Positions 44,601 to 55,601 of a stretch of 55,601 nucleotides of DNA are shown in pieces. The DNA comes from Pseudomonas caricapapayae (GTDB taxonomy: Bacteria > Pseudomonadota > Gammaproteobacteria > Pseudomonadales > Pseudomonadaceae). The notes beneath the pieces were generated by a model, which was not told the DNA's origin, did no database searches, and was given only the letters and a program-made list of their open reading frames with translations. A program made the position numbers and the translations under genes. The stretch lies in NCBI RefSeq assembly GCF_001400735.1, contig NZ_LJPW01000121.1:1-55601 (forward strand), given 5' to 3'. Every line of letters starts with the position of its first letter. Positions within the stretch are counted from its first letter, which is position 1.

Positions 44601-47600
44601 TGCGTGCACAGCTGGACCCGCGCCTGCCGTTCTCGACGTTGCTGGCCCAGACCCGCCAGGCCGCACTGGAAGCCCAGGCCCATCAGGACGTGCCGTTCGA
44701 ACAACTGGTCGAAGCCTTCCCGCAGGCGCGTGAGCACGGGCTGTTTCAAGTGATGTTCAACCATCAGCAACGCGACCTCGGTGCACTGCGTCGCCTGCCG
44801 GGGTTGCTGGCCGAAGAGCTGCCGTGGCACAGCCGCGAGGCTAAGTTCGATTTACAGCTGCACAGCGAGGAGGATCGCAATGGTCGACTCAACCTGTCCT
44901 TCGATTATGCCGATGAGCTGTTTGATCGCGACACCATCGTCGCGATGGCCCGGCACTACGTATGCTTGCTGACCCAGGTCAGCCAGCACGCGCAGGTTGC
45001 ACTGGGAGAGGTGCAACTGCTCGGCGTCGATGAGCAGGACGAGCAGGCGCAATGGAGCGCCGCGCCTTGCACTCCGGCCCGGCTCTGGTTGCCGGAACTG
45101 CTGGATCGTCAGGTTCGCCAGACTCCGGAACGTACCGCGCTGATATGGGACGGCGGCAGCCTCGACTATGCCAGTCTGCATGCGCAGTCCAACCGTCTGG
45201 CACATTACCTGCGCGACAAGGGTGTAGGCCCGGACGTCAAGGTGGCGATTGCCGCCGAGCGTTCCCCGCAGCTGTTGATCGGTCTGCTGGCGATCCTCAA
45301 GGCCGGGGGCGCTTACGTGCCGCTGGACCCGGATTATCCGATTGAGCGACTGGCTTACATGCTGGAAGACAGCGGGGTCGAGCTGCTGTTGACCCAGAGC
45401 CACCTGCTGGGCGACCTGCCGAGCGCGGAAGGGGTCTGCACGGTCGCGATGGACACGCTGCACCTGGACAACTGGCCTGTCAGCGCGCCGGGCCTGCATC
45501 TGCACGGCGACAACCTGGCGTATGTGATCTACACCTCCGGCTCGACCGGCCAGCCCAAGGGCGTCGGCAACACCCACGCCGCTCTGGCCGAGCGCCTGCA
45601 ATGGATGCAGCATACCTACGCGCTGGATGAAAGCGACGTGCTGATGCAGAAAGCGCCTATCAGCTTCGATGTCTCGGTGTGGGAATGCTTCTGGCCGTTG
45701 ATTACCGGTTGCCGCCTGCTGCTGGCAGGTCCCGGTGAACACCGCGATCCGCATCGCATCGCGCAGCTTGTCGATGCATACGCGGTGACCACGCTGCACT
45801 TCGTGCCGCCGCTGCTGCAACTGTTCATCGATGAGCCGCTGGCGCAGCGATGCGCCAGCCTGCGTCGGCTGTTTTCCGGTGGCGAAGCGTTACCGGGCGA
45901 GCTGCGCAATCGGGTGCTGGAACAACTGCCCGGCGTGCAGTTGCACAACCGTTATGGCCCGACCGAAGCTGCGATCAACGTTACTCACTGGCAATGTCAG
46001 GTTACCGATGGGCTGCGCTCGCCGATCGGCCGCCCGCTGGGCAATGTACTGTGCCGCGTGCTGGACAGCGAACTGAACCTGCTGCCACGCGGGGTGGCCG
46101 GAGAACTGTGTATCGGCGGCATCGGCCTGGCGCGTGGTTATCTGAATCGTCCGGGGCTGACCGCAGAGCGCTTTATCGCCGATCCGCTGGGCCAGCCGGG
46201 TGAACGCCTTTACCGCACCGGCGATCTGGTGCGTTGGGCTGCCGACGGCGCACTGGAATACCTTGGGCGTCTGGATCAGCAGGTCAAACTGCGCGGCTTC
46301 CGTGTCGAGCCGCAGGAAATCGAAGCCCGGCTGCTGGCCCAGGCGGGCGTTGGTCATGCTGCCGTGCTGGTACGTGAAACCGCTGCGGGTCCGCAGTTGA
46401 TTGGCTACTACACTGCCGAAGCCGGGCAGGACGTTCAGGCCGAGCGGATCAAGTCGGCTTTGGCACTGGAGCTGCCGGACTACATGGTCCCGGCGCAATT
46501 GGTACGCCTCGACAGCATGCCCCTCGGCCCGAGCGGCAAGCTGGACCGCCGCGCCTTGCCCGAACCGCAGTGGCAGACCCGAGAGCATGTCGAGCCGCAG
46601 ACCGACCTGGAAAAACAGATCGCCGCTATCTGGCGCCAGGTGCTGGGTGTGCCGCGTGTCGGCTTGCGTGATGATTTCTTCGAACTGGGCGGGCACTCGC
46701 TGCTGGCGACCCAGATCATTTCCCGTGTGCGGCAGGCCTGCGACATCGACCTGCCACTGCGTGCGCTGTTCGAAGCCAGCGAGCTGGGCGCGTTTGCCGA
46801 GCAAGTTGAGGCCATTCAACAATCGGGTGAGCGCAGCAGCCTGCAACCGATTGCCCGTGTCGACCGCAGCCAGCCGGTGCCGTTGTCCTACTCACAGCAG
46901 CGCATGTGGTTCCTGTGGCAGATGGAACCGGACAGCCCGGCCTACAACGTTGGCGGCATGGCACGTCTGACAGGCGTATTGAACATCGAGCGTTTCGAGG
47001 CCGCATTGCAAGCCTTGATCCTGCGCCACGAAACCTTGCGCACCACTTTCCCCAGCGTCAATGGCGTTGCCTGCCAGAAGGTCAGCGAACACACCGGCCT
47101 GCGCGTGCAATGGCAGGATTACTCGGCGCTGCCCGCCCAGGTCCGTGAGCAGCGTATTCAGGCGCTGGCCGACAGCGAGGCGCATCAGCCCTTCGATCTG
47201 GAAACCGGTCCGCTGCTGCGCGCCTGTCTGGTCAAGGCTGCCGATCTCGAGCATTACTTTGTCCTGACCCTGCACCACATCGTCACCGAAGGCTGGGCAA
47301 TGGACATTTTTGCCCGCGAACTGGGCCAGCTCTATGAAGCATTTCTTGAGGGCAAGCTGTCTCCGCTGGAGCCACTGGCGGTGCAATACCTCGATTACAG
47401 CGTCTGGCAGCGCCAGTGGATGGAGGCGGGCGAACGTCAGCGCCAGCTCGATTACTGGACTGCTCAACTGGGCAGCGAGCACCCGCTGCTGGAGCTTCCC
47501 GCGGACCGGCCACGTCCTTCGGTACAAAGCCATCAGGGCGAACTGTACCGCTTCGATCTGAACAGCGAACTGGCGGCGAAGGTTCGTGCTTTCAACGCCC

Positions 47601-50600
47601 GCAACGGCTTGACCCTGTTCATGACCATGACGGCCACGCTGGCGGTGCTGCTTTACCGCTACAGCGGCCAGAATGACCTGCGCATCGGCGCGCCGGTGGC
47701 CAACCGCATTCGCCCGGAAAGCGAGGGCCTGATCGGCGCGTTCCTCAACACCCAGGTACTGCGCGTGCAGCTCGACGGGCAGATGAGCGTTGCACAGCTG
47801 TTCGAGCAGGTTCGCCACACGGTCATCGAAGGTCAGTCACATCAGGACTTGCCGTTCGATCATCTGGTCGAAGCGTTGCAGCCACCACGCAGCGCGGCCT
47901 ACAACCCGCTGTTTCAGGTGATGTGCAATGTGCAACGCTGGGAGTTCCAGCAAAGCCGCGAATTGGCAGGCATGAACGTCGAGTATCTGGTCAACGATGC
48001 GCGTGCCACCAAGTTCGACCTCAATCTGGAAGTCACCGAACTCGATCACCGCCTGGGTTGCTGCCTGACCTACAGCACCGATCTGTTCGACGAGCCGCGC
48101 ATCGCGCAGATGGCCGAACACTGGCTGAACCTGCTGCAAGCGCTGCTCGTCGATCCGCAACAGCGTCTGAGTGAGTTACCTCTGTTGCAGGATGCCGAGC
48201 GTCAGCACTTGCTTGACAGCCTGGGCGTCGAAGCGGGCGAACAACGGCTCGATCAGTGCATTCACAGCCTGTTCGCCGAGCAGGCCCGGCTGCGTGCAGA
48301 GGCGCCGGCATTGACCTTTGCGGGCGAAACCCTGAGCTACGCCGAGCTCGATGCACGGGCCAACCAGCTTGCCTGGATGCTGCGCGAGCGTGGTGTCGGC
48401 CCGCAGGTTCGCGTCGGCCTGGCGCTGCCGCGTTCGCTGGACATGGTCGTCGGCCTGCTGGCGATCCTCAAGGCTGGCGGTGCCTACGTTCCGCTCGACC
48501 CGGAATACCCGCTGGAGCGTCTGCACTACATGATCGAAGACAGCGGCGTCGGCCTGCTGCTGAGCGACCGCGCATTGTTTGCAGCCCTCGGTGAATTGCC
48601 TGCCACTGTTGCCCGCTGGTGCCTGGAAGACGATCAGCCACTGCTGGCTTCCTGCCCGACCCATGAGCTGCCTTTCATCAGCCTGCCGCAGCATCAGGCG
48701 TACCTTATTTACACCTCTGGTTCGACCGGTAAACCCAAAGGCGTGGTGGTGTCCCATGGTGAGATCGCCATGCATTGTCAGGCGGTGATTCGTCGCTTCG
48801 ACATGCAGCCCGATGACTGCGAACTGCATTTCTATTCAATCAACTTCGATGCTGCCACCGAGCGCCTGCTGGTGCCGTTGCTCAGCGGCGCGCGTGTGGT
48901 GCTGCGCGCTCAGGGGCAATGGGACGCTGAAGAAATCTGCACGCTGATTCGTCAGCAGCAAGTCAATGTGCTTGGCTTCACGCCCAGTTATGGCAGCCAG
49001 TTGGCCCAGTGGCTGGCGACTCAGGGCCAGACCCTGCCGATACGCATGTGCATCACGGGCGGCGAAGCGCTGACCGGCGAGCACCTGCAACGCATCCGTG
49101 CAGTTTTCCAGCCGGAGCTGTTTTTCAACGCCTACGGGCCGACCGAAACCGTGGTCATGCCGCTGGCCAGCCTGGCCCCGCACCACCTGCAGGAGGGGGA
49201 AGCCAGCGTACCGATCGGTCGTGTGGTCGGCGCGCGCGTTGCCTATATTCTCGACGCCGATCTGGCGCTGGTGCCGCAGGGCGCGAACGGCGAACTGTAT
49301 ATCGGCGGTGCAGGTCTGGCGCAGGGCTATCATCAGCGTCCCGGCATGACTGCCGAGCGCTTCGTCGCCGACCCGTTTGCCGACAACGGCGGACGTCTGT
49401 ATCGCACCGGCGACCTGGTGCGCCAGCGCGCGGACGGGCTGGTGGAATACATGGGGCGTATCGACCATCAGGTAAAGATTCGCGGCTTCCGTATCGAACT
49501 GGGCGAGATCGAAACCCGTCTGTTGGAGCACCAAGCCATCCGCGAAGCCATCGTGCTGGCGCTGGACACACCGTCAGGCAAGCAACTGACGGGTTATCTG
49601 GTCAGTGATGTGGCCGGGCAGGGCGATGCACAGCAGGCCCGACTGCGCGAATCGCTCAAATTGCACCTCAAGGCGCAATTGCCGGACTACATGGTGCCGA
49701 CCCACCTGATTCTGCTCGACAGCATGCCGCTGACCGCCAACGGCAAACTTGATCGCCGCGCCTTGCCGGCGCCGGACCCTGAACTCAATCGTCAACATTA
49801 CGTGGCACCGGCCAGTGAACTGGAGCAGCAGCTGGCGGCGATCTGGTGTGCAGTGCTAAATGTGGAAAAAGTCGGCCTCAACGACAACTTCTTCGAACTG
49901 GGCGGCGATTCGATTCTGTCGATTCAGGTGGTCAGCCGGGCACGTCAGGTGGGCATTCATTTCAGCCCGCGTGACCTGTTCCAGCACCAGACCGTGCAGA
50001 CCCTGGCTGCCGTGGCGACCGCCAGTGAACTGATTCAGGCCGAACAGGGCCTGCTGCAGGGCCTGTCCGGTCTGACGCCGATTCAGCACTGGTTCTTCGA
50101 CACCCCCATCCCCGAGCGTCAGCACTGGAACCAGTCGCTGGTGCTGGAGCCACTCAGCACCCTCGATCCGCGTCTGCTGGAGCAGGCGTTGCGTGCGGTG
50201 CTCGAACAGCATGACGCCCTGCGCCTGAGTTTCACCGAGCACAATGGCCAGTGGCAGGCCGAACACCGCGCAGTGACGGCCGAAAGCCTGCTGATTCAGG
50301 CGCGTGTCGCAGACATGGCCGAATGTGCGGCTTTGTATGCCGATACCCAGCGCAGTCTTGATCTGCAAGACGGCCCACTGTTGCGCGCCTTGCTGGTCGA
50401 CGGGCCGCAGGACCGGCAACGCCTGCTGTTAGTCATTCATCATCTGGTCGTCGATGGCGTGTCATGGCGTGTGCTGCTGGACGATCTGCAAAGCGCTTAT
50501 CGTCAATCAAGCGAGGTAATGCCGGTGCGCTTCGCGGCCAAGACCAGTGCCTTGCGCGACTGGGCTGCACGCTTGCAGGCCTATGCGGGTAACGAATCGT

Positions 50601-53600
50601 TACGTGAAGAGCTGCAGGTGTGGCAACGCCAGCTTGGCGGTCCTGCGGCACAACTGCCGTGTCATAACCCGTCGGGTGGTCAGCAGAATCGCCATGCGCA
50701 AACGGTCAGCGTGCGGCTGGATGCGGAACGTACCCGACAACTGCTGCAACAGGCCCCCAGCGCCTACCGCACCCAGGTCAACGACCTGCTGCTGACCGCA
50801 TTGGCGGACGTGATCTGCCGCTGGAGCGGGCAGCCGTCGACGCTGGTCCAGCTGGAAGGCCACGGCCGTGAAACCCTGTTTGACGAGATCGACCTGACTC
50901 GTACCGTAGGCTGGTTCACCAGCGCCTATCCGTTACGCCTCACCCCGGCGCTGGCTGCCGACGCAACGCCGGGCGACTCGATCAAGGCGATCAAGGAGCA
51001 ACTGCGCCAAGTGCCACACAAAGGGCTGGGCTACGGCGTGCTGCGCTATCTGGCCGACAGCGCCAGCAGGGCTGCCATGCAGGCACTGCCGGTGGCACCG
51101 ATCACCTTCAACTACCTTGGCCAGTTCGATCAGAGTTTTGCCAGCGACGCGTTGTTCCATCCGTTGGAAGAGTCGCCGGGTGCGGCCCACGATCCGCACG
51201 CGCCGTTGCCCAATGAACTGAGCATCGACAGCCAGGTGTATGGTGGCGAACTGTTGTTGCGTTGGACCTTCAGTGCCGAGCGCTATCAACCTGGCGCTAT
51301 CGAAGCATTGGCGCAGGATTATCTGGCCCGGTTGCAGGCACTGGTTGCCCATTGCCTGGCCGATGGCAGCGGCGGTCTGACGCCTTCGGACTTCCCGCTG
51401 GCCGATCTGGATCAGGCGCAGCTGGATGCATTGCCGGTCCCGGCGAGCCACATCGAGGACGTCTATCCGTTGACGCCGATGCAGGAGGGCATGCTGCTGC
51501 ACACGCTGCTGGAGCCGGGCACCGGCCTGTATTACATGCAGGACCGCTACCGCATCAACAGCGCGCTGGACCCGCAACGCTTCGCTCAAGCCTGGCAAGC
51601 GGTCATCGCCCGTCACGAAGCCCTGCGTGCCTCGTTCTGCTGGGATATCGGTGAAACCATGCTGCAGGTCATTCACAAGCCGGGCAGCACGCCGATCGAT
51701 TACCTGGATTGGCGAGACGTGCCCGAGGACCAGCAGGAGCCGCGTTTGCAGGCTTTGCTCAAGTCCGAGCGCGAGGCCGGTTTCAATCTGCTCGATCAGC
51801 CGCCGTTCCACCTGCGTTTGATCCGTGTCGACGAGGCACGCTACTGGTTCATGATGAGCAACCACCACATCCTGATCGATGCCTGGTGTCGCTCGCTGCT
51901 GATGAACGACTTCTTCGACATTTACACCGCGCTGGGCGAAGGCCGCGATGCGCAACTGACGCCCGCGCCGCGTTATCGCGACTATATCGGCTGGCTGCAA
52001 CGTCGTGGTCTGGCCCAGGCGCGTGACTGGTGGCAGCACAACCTTCGCGGCTTCGAGCGGCCTACGCCGATACCCAGCGACCGGCCGTTCCTGCGTGAAC
52101 ATGCGGGTGACAGTGGTGGCATGGTGGTCGGCGACTGCTACACCCGTCTCGATGAACGCGACGGCGCGCACCTGCGTGAACTGGCGCAGCAGCATCAGTT
52201 GACCGTCAACACTTTCGCCCAGGCGGCCTGGGCGCTGACCTTGCGGCGCATGAGTGGTGATCGCGACGTGGTGTTCGGCGTCACGGTGGCCGGTCGTCCG
52301 GTGGAACTGCCGCAAATGCAGCGCACGGTCGGGCTGTTCATCAACACCATCGCTCTGCGTATCGGCATGCCGGCTGACGACCAGCGTTGCAGCGTTCGTC
52401 AGTGGCTTAGCCAGTTGCTGGACAGCAACATGCAACTGCGCGAGTACGAATACCTGCCATTGGTGACCATTCAGGAAAACAGTGAGCTGCCCAAGGGCCA
52501 GCCGCTGTTCGACAGCCTGTTCGTGTTCGAAAACGCGCCGGTGGAGGTCTCGGTGCTCGACCGGGCACAAAGCCTGAATGCCACTTCGGACTCCGGCCGC
52601 ACCCACACTAACTACCCGTTGACGGCCGTTTGCTATCCGGGCGATGACCTCGGCCTGCACCTGTCCTACGATCAGCGTTACTTCGACGAATCCACCGTGC
52701 AGAACATGCTCGCCGAGTTCAAACGCCTCCTGCTGGCGCTGATCGAGGGCTTCCACGGCGATATGGCCGAGCTGGCGCTGGTCAGCGATCAGGAACGCAG
52801 TTTCCTGATCGAGGGCTGCAACCAGAGCGAGCACGCTTACCCGCTGGATAAAAGCTACGTCGAGCTGTTCGAGGCACAGGTTGAGGCGCATCCGCAGCGG
52901 ACAGCGGTCAGTTGCCTGGATCGCCAGCTCAGCTATGCCGAACTGAATATCGCCAGCAACCGTCTGGGCCATGTGCTGATCAAAGCCGGTATCGGTTTCG
53001 ATCAGCCGGTTGCCGTGCTGGCCGAACGCGGGCCCGAATTGCTGGGCATGATCATCGGCAGCTTCAAGGCCGGTGCCGGTTACTTGCCGCTGGACCCGGC
53101 GCTGCCTGATTCACGCCTGAGCGGCATCATCGGCCAGAGCGGTACTCCGGTGCTGGTTTGCAGCGTGCAATGTATCGAGCAGGGCAAAGCGTTGCTCGAT
53201 GCGTTGCCTGAAGCGCACCGTCCGCTGCTGCTGGTCTGGGAGCACGTGCAGCAGAACGACTCTGCACAGCACAATCCGGGCCGCTACAGTACGCCGGACA
53301 ACCTCGCTTACGTCATCTTTACGTCCGGCTCTACCGGGCTACCGAAAGGCGTGATTGTCGAGCAGCGTGGCATGCTCAATAACCAGTTGAGTAAAGTGCC
53401 TTATCTGAGCCTTAGCGACAGCGACGTGATCGCTCAGACGGCCTCGCAGAGCTTCGATATCTCGGTCTGGCAGTTCCTTGCCGCACCGCTGTTCGGCGCT
53501 CGGGTGGACATCGTGCCGAACGACATTGCCCGCGATCCGCAGGCCTTGTTGGCGCACGTGCAAGCGCAGCGCATCAGCGTGCTGGAAAGCGTGCCTTCGC

Positions 53601-54694
53601 TGATAACCGGTCTGCTCGCCGAGGAGCAGGCAGTGCTCGACAGCCTGCGCTGGATGCTGCCGACCGGCGAAGCCATGCCGCCGGAGCTGGCCAGTCAGTG
53701 GCTGCAACGCTACCCGGGTATCGGGCTGGTGAATGCTTATGGGCCGGCTGAGTGTTCCGACGACGTGGCGTTCTTCCGGGTCGATGCGGATTCCACCCGC
53801 AGTGCTTATCTGCCGATCGGTTCGCCGACCGACAACAATCGTCTGTACCTGCTCGACGATACGCTGGACCTCGTGCCGCTGGGCGCAGTCGGCGAACTGT
53901 GCGTGGCCGGGGCCGGGGTCGGGCGCGGTTACGTCGCAGATCCACTGCGCACTGTTCCGGTGTTCGTACCGCATCCGTTCGGCGCGCCGGGCGAACGTCT
54001 GTATCGCACCGGAGATCTGGCGCGGCGACGCAAGGACGGGGTGCTGGAGTACGTTGGCCGGGTCGATCATCAGGTGAAAATTCGTGGTTATCGCATCGAG
54101 TTGGGCGAAATCGAAAGCCGCTTGCAGGAGCATCCGGCGCTTCGCGAGTCGGTAGTGCTGGATGTCGACGGCCCGCTGGGCAAAGTGCTGGCGGCTTATC
54201 TGGTGCCACGCTCTGCAATTCAGGATCACGATGCCCTGCGCGATGAGCTGAAAGCCCATCTCAAGGCCAGCCTGCCGGACTACATGGTGCCTGCGCATCT
54301 GGTGATTCTGGAGGCCATGCCACTGACCCCGAACGGCAAACTGGACCGCAAGGCCCTGCCTGCCCCGGACGTCAGTCAGGTGCAGCAGGATTATCAGGCA
54401 CCGCAGACTGAAATGGAGCAGCAACTGGCGACGATCTGGGCCGATGTGCTCAAGGTCGATCGGGTCGGCATCACCGATAACTTCTTTGAGTTGGGTGGGC
54501 ATTCGTTGCTCGCGACCCAGGTCGTTACACGTGCGCAGAAGCTGCTGCAGCGCAACGTGCCGTTGCGGGCGATGTTCGAATTCAACACCGTACAGGCGTT
54601 GGCCGCGCATCTGGAAAGCCTGGGCGGAGCGCAGGTCGACGAGCAGAAGTTTGATCGTCTGGCTGACTTGATGGCGGAACTGGAAGGGCTCTGA
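41684..54694 (+). CDS. pvdL: pyoverdine chromophore peptide synthetase PvdL
   Basis: 4336 aa. Domain order (phosphopantetheine or catalytic residues by position): acyl-CoA ligase-like domain about 10-560 ([11 protein letters not shown] near 172), T1 Ser616; C1 (HHIIADG, His811/812), A1 about 1134-1620, T2 Ser1672; C2 (HHIVTEG, 1864), A2 about 2189-2690, T3 Ser2743; epimerisation domain (HHLVVDG, 2919); C3 (HHILIDA, 3394), A3 about 3724-4220, T4 Ser4274. No terminal thioesterase, as usual for PvdL, which hands its product to PvdI. By established PvdL function it starts with a fatty acid (myristate), then L-Glu, D-Tyr and L-Dab. The A3 pocket reads D-I-W-E-L-T-A-D-D, the diaminobutyrate code. 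A1 (D-V-W-H-F-G-R-I-N) and A2 (D-A-E-G-I-G-A-V-M) codes are my reading and less certain. Confidence 0.97.
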   Translation: MDAFELPDTLAQALQRRALHTPDRLALRFLFDENDQGLVLTYRDLDLRARTIAAALHRQAVPGDRAILLFHSGPDYVAAFFGCLYAGIIAVPAYPPESNRRHHQERLLSIIADAEPRLVLTGSDLQPALLQMGELAAADAPQLLCVDRLDSASAEGWQGPSLHADDIAFLQYTSGSTALPKGVQVTQGNLVANELLIRHGFGIDVNPDDVIVSWLPLYHDMGLIGGLLQPIFSGVPCILMAPAYFLTRPLRWLEAISEYGGTISGGPDFAYQLCSARVSDSALERLELSRWRVAYSGSEPIREDSLTAFAEKFASCGFTPDSYMASYGLAEATLYVAGGKRGKGIPSLRLDAQALARNVAEPGDGQPVMSCGTGQPGHGVLIADPVTLQVLDENRIGEVWASGPSIAHGYWRNPEATAKAFVEHDGQTWLRTGDLGFQRHGELYITGRLKDMLIVRGHNLYPQDIEKVVECEVDVVRKGRVAAFAVNQDGSEGIGIAAEVSRSVQKILSPEALIKVIRQSVAEAFQEAPSVVVLLNPGALPKTSSGKLQRSACRTRLADGSLDSYAVFPATDTASQNDVPDAGSDLQAQIASIWCEQLQREHISADDHFFLLGGNSIVATRVVARLRETLGIDLNLRMLFEAPTLAAFAAQVEALQGTALQGDSPSRNTIVRLPGNAHLPQSMAQNRLWFLWQLDPQSSAYNIPGGLYLRGELDVTALHASFQRLIERHESLRTRFYELDGVALQRIDTPIQFHLDAIDISDLPGEERQARAVAVREEQARRPFDLQNGPLLRVTLLKLDEEEHQLLVTLHHIIADGWSLNVLIDEFSRLYASAVQGQILELAPLPLRYADYGQWQREWLANGEAERQLAYWKQQLGDEQPTLMLNTDHPRSLHQQHSASRYSLRLSAELSAAVRNTAHAWQSTSFMFLLAGFQTLLHRYSGQTDIRIGVPGANRPRHETQGLIGFFINTLVLRAQLDPRLPFSTLLAQTRQAALEAQAHQDVPFEQLVEAFPQAREHGLFQVMFNHQQRDLGALRRLPGLLAEELPWHSREAKFDLQLHSEEDRNGRLNLSFDYADELFDRDTIVAMARHYVCLLTQVSQHAQVALGEVQLLGVDEQDEQAQWSAAPCTPARLWLPELLDRQVRQTPERTALIWDGGSLDYASLHAQSNRLAHYLRDKGVGPDVKVAIAAERSPQLLIGLLAILKAGGAYVPLDPDYPIERLAYMLEDSGVELLLTQSHLLGDLPSAEGVCTVAMDTLHLDNWPVSAPGLHLHGDNLAYVIYTSGSTGQPKGVGNTHAALAERLQWMQHTYALDESDVLMQKAPISFDVSVWECFWPLITGCRLLLAGPGEHRDPHRIAQLVDAYAVTTLHFVPPLLQLFIDEPLAQRCASLRRLFSGGEALPGELRNRVLEQLPGVQLHNRYGPTEAAINVTHWQCQVTDGLRSPIGRPLGNVLCRVLDSELNLLPRGVAGELCIGGIGLARGYLNRPGLTAERFIADPLGQPGERLYRTGDLVRWAADGALEYLGRLDQQVKLRGFRVEPQEIEARLLAQAGVGHAAVLVRETAAGPQLIGYYTAEAGQDVQAERIKSALALELPDYMVPAQLVRLDSMPLGPSGKLDRRALPEPQWQTREHVEPQTDLEKQIAAIWRQVLGVPRVGLRDDFFELGGHSLLATQIISRVRQACDIDLPLRALFEASELGAFAEQVEAIQQSGERSSLQPIARVDRSQPVPLSYSQQRMWFLWQMEPDSPAYNVGGMARLTGVLNIERFEAALQALILRHETLRTTFPSVNGVACQKVSEHTGLRVQWQDYSALPAQVREQRIQALADSEAHQPFDLETGPLLRACLVKAADLEHYFVLTLHHIVTEGWAMDIFARELGQLYEAFLEGKLSPLEPLAVQYLDYSVWQRQWMEAGERQRQLDYWTAQLGSEHPLLELPADRPRPSVQSHQGELYRFDLNSELAAKVRAFNARNGLTLFMTMTATLAVLLYRYSGQNDLRIGAPVANRIRPESEGLIGAFLNTQVLRVQLDGQMSVAQLFEQVRHTVIEGQSHQDLPFDHLVEALQPPRSAAYNPLFQVMCNVQRWEFQQSRELAGMNVEYLVNDARATKFDLNLEVTELDHRLGCCLTYSTDLFDEPRIAQMAEHWLNLLQALLVDPQQRLSELPLLQDAERQHLLDSLGVEAGEQRLDQCIHSLFAEQARLRAEAPALTFAGETLSYAELDARANQLAWMLRERGVGPQVRVGLALPRSLDMVVGLLAILKAGGAYVPLDPEYPLERLHYMIEDSGVGLLLSDRALFAALGELPATVARWCLEDDQPLLASCPTHELPFISLPQHQAYLIYTSGSTGKPKGVVVSHGEIAMHCQAVIRRFDMQPDDCELHFYSINFDAATERLLVPLLSGARVVLRAQGQWDAEEICTLIRQQQVNVLGFTPSYGSQLAQWLATQGQTLPIRMCITGGEALTGEHLQRIRAVFQPELFFNAYGPTETVVMPLASLAPHHLQEGEASVPIGRVVGARVAYILDADLALVPQGANGELYIGGAGLAQGYHQRPGMTAERFVADPFADNGGRLYRTGDLVRQRADGLVEYMGRIDHQVKIRGFRIELGEIETRLLEHQAIREAIVLALDTPSGKQLTGYLVSDVAGQGDAQQARLRESLKLHLKAQLPDYMVPTHLILLDSMPLTANGKLDRRALPAPDPELNRQHYVAPASELEQQLAAIWCAVLNVEKVGLNDNFFELGGDSILSIQVVSRARQVGIHFSPRDLFQHQTVQTLAAVATASELIQAEQGLLQGLSGLTPIQHWFFDTPIPERQHWNQSLVLEPLSTLDPRLLEQALRAVLEQHDALRLSFTEHNGQWQAEHRAVTAESLLIQARVADMAECAALYADTQRSLDLQDGPLLRALLVDGPQDRQRLLLVIHHLVVDGVSWRVLLDDLQSAYRQSSEVMPVRFAAKTSALRDWAARLQAYAGNESLREELQVWQRQLGGPAAQLPCHNPSGGQQNRHAQTVSVRLDAERTRQLLQQAPSAYRTQVNDLLLTALADVICRWSGQPSTLVQLEGHGRETLFDEIDLTRTVGWFTSAYPLRLTPALAADATPGDSIKAIKEQLRQVPHKGLGYGVLRYLADSASRAAMQALPVAPITFNYLGQFDQSFASDALFHPLEESPGAAHDPHAPLPNELSIDSQVYGGELLLRWTFSAERYQPGAIEALAQDYLARLQALVAHCLADGSGGLTPSDFPLADLDQAQLDALPVPASHIEDVYPLTPMQEGMLLHTLLEPGTGLYYMQDRYRINSALDPQRFAQAWQAVIARHEALRASFCWDIGETMLQVIHKPGSTPIDYLDWRDVPEDQQEPRLQALLKSEREAGFNLLDQPPFHLRLIRVDEARYWFMMSNHHILIDAWCRSLLMNDFFDIYTALGEGRDAQLTPAPRYRDYIGWLQRRGLAQARDWWQHNLRGFERPTPIPSDRPFLREHAGDSGGMVVGDCYTRLDERDGAHLRELAQQHQLTVNTFAQAAWALTLRRMSGDRDVVFGVTVAGRPVELPQMQRTVGLFINTIALRIGMPADDQRCSVRQWLSQLLDSNMQLREYEYLPLVTIQENSELPKGQPLFDSLFVFENAPVEVSVLDRAQSLNATSDSGRTHTNYPLTAVCYPGDDLGLHLSYDQRYFDESTVQNMLAEFKRLLLALIEGFHGDMAELALVSDQERSFLIEGCNQSEHAYPLDKSYVELFEAQVEAHPQRTAVSCLDRQLSYAELNIASNRLGHVLIKAGIGFDQPVAVLAERGPELLGMIIGSFKAGAGYLPLDPALPDSRLSGIIGQSGTPVLVCSVQCIEQGKALLDALPEAHRPLLLVWEHVQQNDSAQHNPGRYSTPDNLAYVIFTSGSTGLPKGVIVEQRGMLNNQLSKVPYLSLSDSDVIAQTASQSFDISVWQFLAAPLFGARVDIVPNDIARDPQALLAHVQAQRISVLESVPSLITGLLAEEQAVLDSLRWMLPTGEAMPPELASQWLQRYPGIGLVNAYGPAECSDDVAFFRVDADSTRSAYLPIGSPTDNNRLYLLDDTLDLVPLGAVGELCVAGAGVGRGYVADPLRTVPVFVPHPFGAPGERLYRTGDLARRRKDGVLEYVGRVDHQVKIRGYRIELGEIESRLQEHPALRESVVLDVDGPLGKVLAAYLVPRSAIQDHDALRDELKAHLKASLPDYMVPAHLVILEAMPLTPNGKLDRKALPAPDVSQVQQDYQAPQTEMEQQLATIWADVLKVDRVGITDNFFELGGHSLLATQVVTRAQKLLQRNVPLRAMFEFNTVQALAAHLESLGGAQVDEQKFDRLADLMAELEGL

Positions 54695-54747
54695 TCAGCC
54701 TCTCGTCGGGGCGCTGGCGCTGCGGATAAAAAACTCGTTACCGGGTG

Positions 54748-54771
54748 TAAATCCGCAGCTCGCTGGCGCGT
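54748..54771 (+). promoter_or_regulatory. PvdS-type promoter (iron-starvation box) of pvdH
   Basis: TAAAT, 16 bases, then CGT: exact match to the PvdS box, 101 bases before the pvdH start. pvdH can therefore be transcribed separately from pvdL under iron limitation. Confidence 0.85.
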
Positions 54772-54871
54772 TTTCAAAGGAACGAACAAACGCCTGAACC
54801 GGCATGCGCCAAGGCTCGTGTCTCAGGTCATCAACGGTCTCGCTTATCGCAGCGTATTGAGGGTTGCACAG

Positions 54872-55601
54872 ATGTCAGTCGCTACCAGGCTTATCGATGA
54901 ACAGTTGACTCGGGTTGCCCCGGCAGCGGCTGAAACGCTCTACCAGTTCGATGAATCGCCATTGCTGGCCCGGCAGAGCCGCCAGGAATCCAATGCGCGC
55001 AGCTACCCGCGGCGGATTCCGCTGGCACTCAAGCGGGCCAAGGGCATCCATGTCGAGGACGTCGAAGGAAGGCGCTTTATCGATTGCCTGGCCGGTGCCG
55101 GTACGCTGGCCCTGGGGCATAACCATCCAGTGGTGATCGAAGCGATCCAGCAAATCATTGCCGATGAATTGCCGCTGCATACCCTGGACCTCACCACGCC
55201 GGTGAAAGACCAGTTCGTTCAGGACCTGTTCGGCCTTCTGCCGCAGGCACTGGCCAATGACGCGAAGATTCAGTTCTGTGGCCCGACCGGCACCGATGCG
55301 GTGGAAGCCGCCTTGAAGCTGGTACGCACCGCTACCGGGCGCAGCACAGTGCTGTCGTTTCAGGGCGGCTATCACGGCATGAGCCAGGGCGCGTTGAGCC
55401 TGATGGGCAGCCTGGGGCCTAAAAAGCCCCTCGGTGCCTTGCTCGGCACAGGCGTGCAGTTTCTGCCGTACCCCTACGATTACCGCTGCCCGTTCGGACT
55501 TGGCGGCGAACAGGGTGTGCGCGCCAATCTGCATTATCTGGAGAACCTGCTCAACGACCCGGAAGCGGGCGTACAACTGCCTGCGGCGGTCATTCTAGAG
55601 G
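54872..55601 (+). CDS. pvdH: L-2,4-diaminobutyrate:2-oxoglutarate aminotransferase PvdH, C-terminus beyond the window
   Basis: 243 codons of a class III PLP aminotransferase. N-terminus MSVATRLIDEQLTRVAP, then SYPRRIPLALKRAKGIHVED, DCLAGAGTLALGHNHP and CGPTGTDAVEAALKLVRTATGR (PLP-phosphate site), FQGGYHGMSQGALSLMG. The active-site Lys lies outside. It makes 2,4-diaminobutyrate from aspartate semialdehyde with glutamate as donor; this is the substrate of the last PvdL module. GAGGG lies eight bases before the ATG. It follows pvdL and has its own PvdS box. Confidence 0.94.
   Translation, partial: MSVATRLIDEQLTRVAPAAAETLYQFDESPLLARQSRQESNARSYPRRIPLALKRAKGIHVEDVEGRRFIDCLAGAGTLALGHNHPVVIEAIQQIIADELPLHTLDLTTPVKDQFVQDLFGLLPQALANDAKIQFCGPTGTDAVEAALKLVRTATGRSTVLSFQGGYHGMSQGALSLMGSLGPKKPLGALLGTGVQFLPYPYDYRCPFGLGGEQGVRANLHYLENLLNDPEAGVQLPAAVILE

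Noticed and set aside
47273..47293. HHIVTEG in place of HHxxxDG in the second PvdL condensation domain
   Set aside because: The catalytic second His is present and Asp to Glu variants occur in pyoverdine synthetases; not evidence for inactivity.
51863..51884. HHILIDA in place of HHxxxDG in the third PvdL condensation domain
   Set aside because: His and Asp are present; Ala for Gly is tolerated, and the domain follows an epimerisation domain as expected.
50933..52972. 679-codon open frame antisense to pvdL, and similar long antisense frames at 42164-44098 and 44852-45820
   Set aside because: Third-position GC bias in a high-GC gene opens the opposite strand; the sequences are rich in Gln, Arg, His and Val and carry no domains.
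41684..54694. Lack of a terminal thioesterase or reductase in PvdL
   Set aside because: Normal for PvdL, which passes its product to the next synthetase.
1..55601. tRNA genes, rRNA genes, CRISPR arrays and complete insertion sequences
   Set aside because: None found on reading; no cloverleaf, regularly spaced repeats or transposase frames were seen.

Overview
The window looks like a chromosomal segment of a fluorescent Pseudomonas, most probably of the Pseudomonas syringae group. The grounds are high GC content, Pseudomonas-type gene order (mfd-gap, apbE-sthA, lolCDE, queF, mlaA-rssB-rssC-tal, dusA-opgD), a REP-like palindrome cluster and a pyoverdine chromophore locus (pvdS, pvdG, pvdL, pvdH). 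Species assignment is inference from recall, not from a search.

Layout. 1-4557: three minus-strand genes (5' part of a SWIM zinc-finger protein, a CsiV-family periplasmic protein and mfd), divergent from a long-type GAPDH. 6351-13372: two MFS transporters, ApbE, SthA, a glycerophosphodiesterase and a PilZ protein. 13475-17697: lolC-lolD-lolE (lipoprotein release) and queF (queuosine synthesis). 17770-19814: three stacked palindromes, a DUF4404 protein, a HAD/PhnX-like protein that has lost its nucleophile, and MlaA. 19850-23103: PilZ protein, the RssB phosphatase/response regulator with its STAS partner, and transaldolase.

23312-31224 is an accessory stretch between tal and dusA, two genes I recall as adjacent in P. 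aeruginosa. It carries a Fur-boxed TonB-dependent siderophore receptor, a CPG2-type peptidase, an SOS-boxed UmuD-like protein whose Ser/Lys dyad is lost, a small unknown ORF, an RsbRD-type histidine kinase, a periplasmic cytochrome c and a truncated tyrosine integrase directly beside the dusA start. This reads as an old island at the dusA attachment site.

31252-39893: dusA, opgD (osmoregulated glucans), a UspA protein, then a four-gene minus-strand signalling operon in which every junction overlaps by 4 nt (GAF histidine kinase, LuxR-type regulator, CHASE3-PAS hybrid kinase, single receiver), and an exported NTF2-like protein. 39966-end: the pyoverdine block. PvdS (iron-starvation sigma factor) has a Fur box upstream. 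PvdS-type boxes (TAAAT-N16-CGT pattern) lie before pvdG and before pvdH. PvdL (4336 aa) has the layout acyl-ligase-T / C-A-T / C-A-T-E / C-A-T and starts chromophore synthesis. PvdH supplies the diaminobutyrate used by the last PvdL module, and PvdG is the editing thioesterase. pvdH runs off the right edge.

No tRNA, rRNA, CRISPR array or intact insertion sequence was seen.
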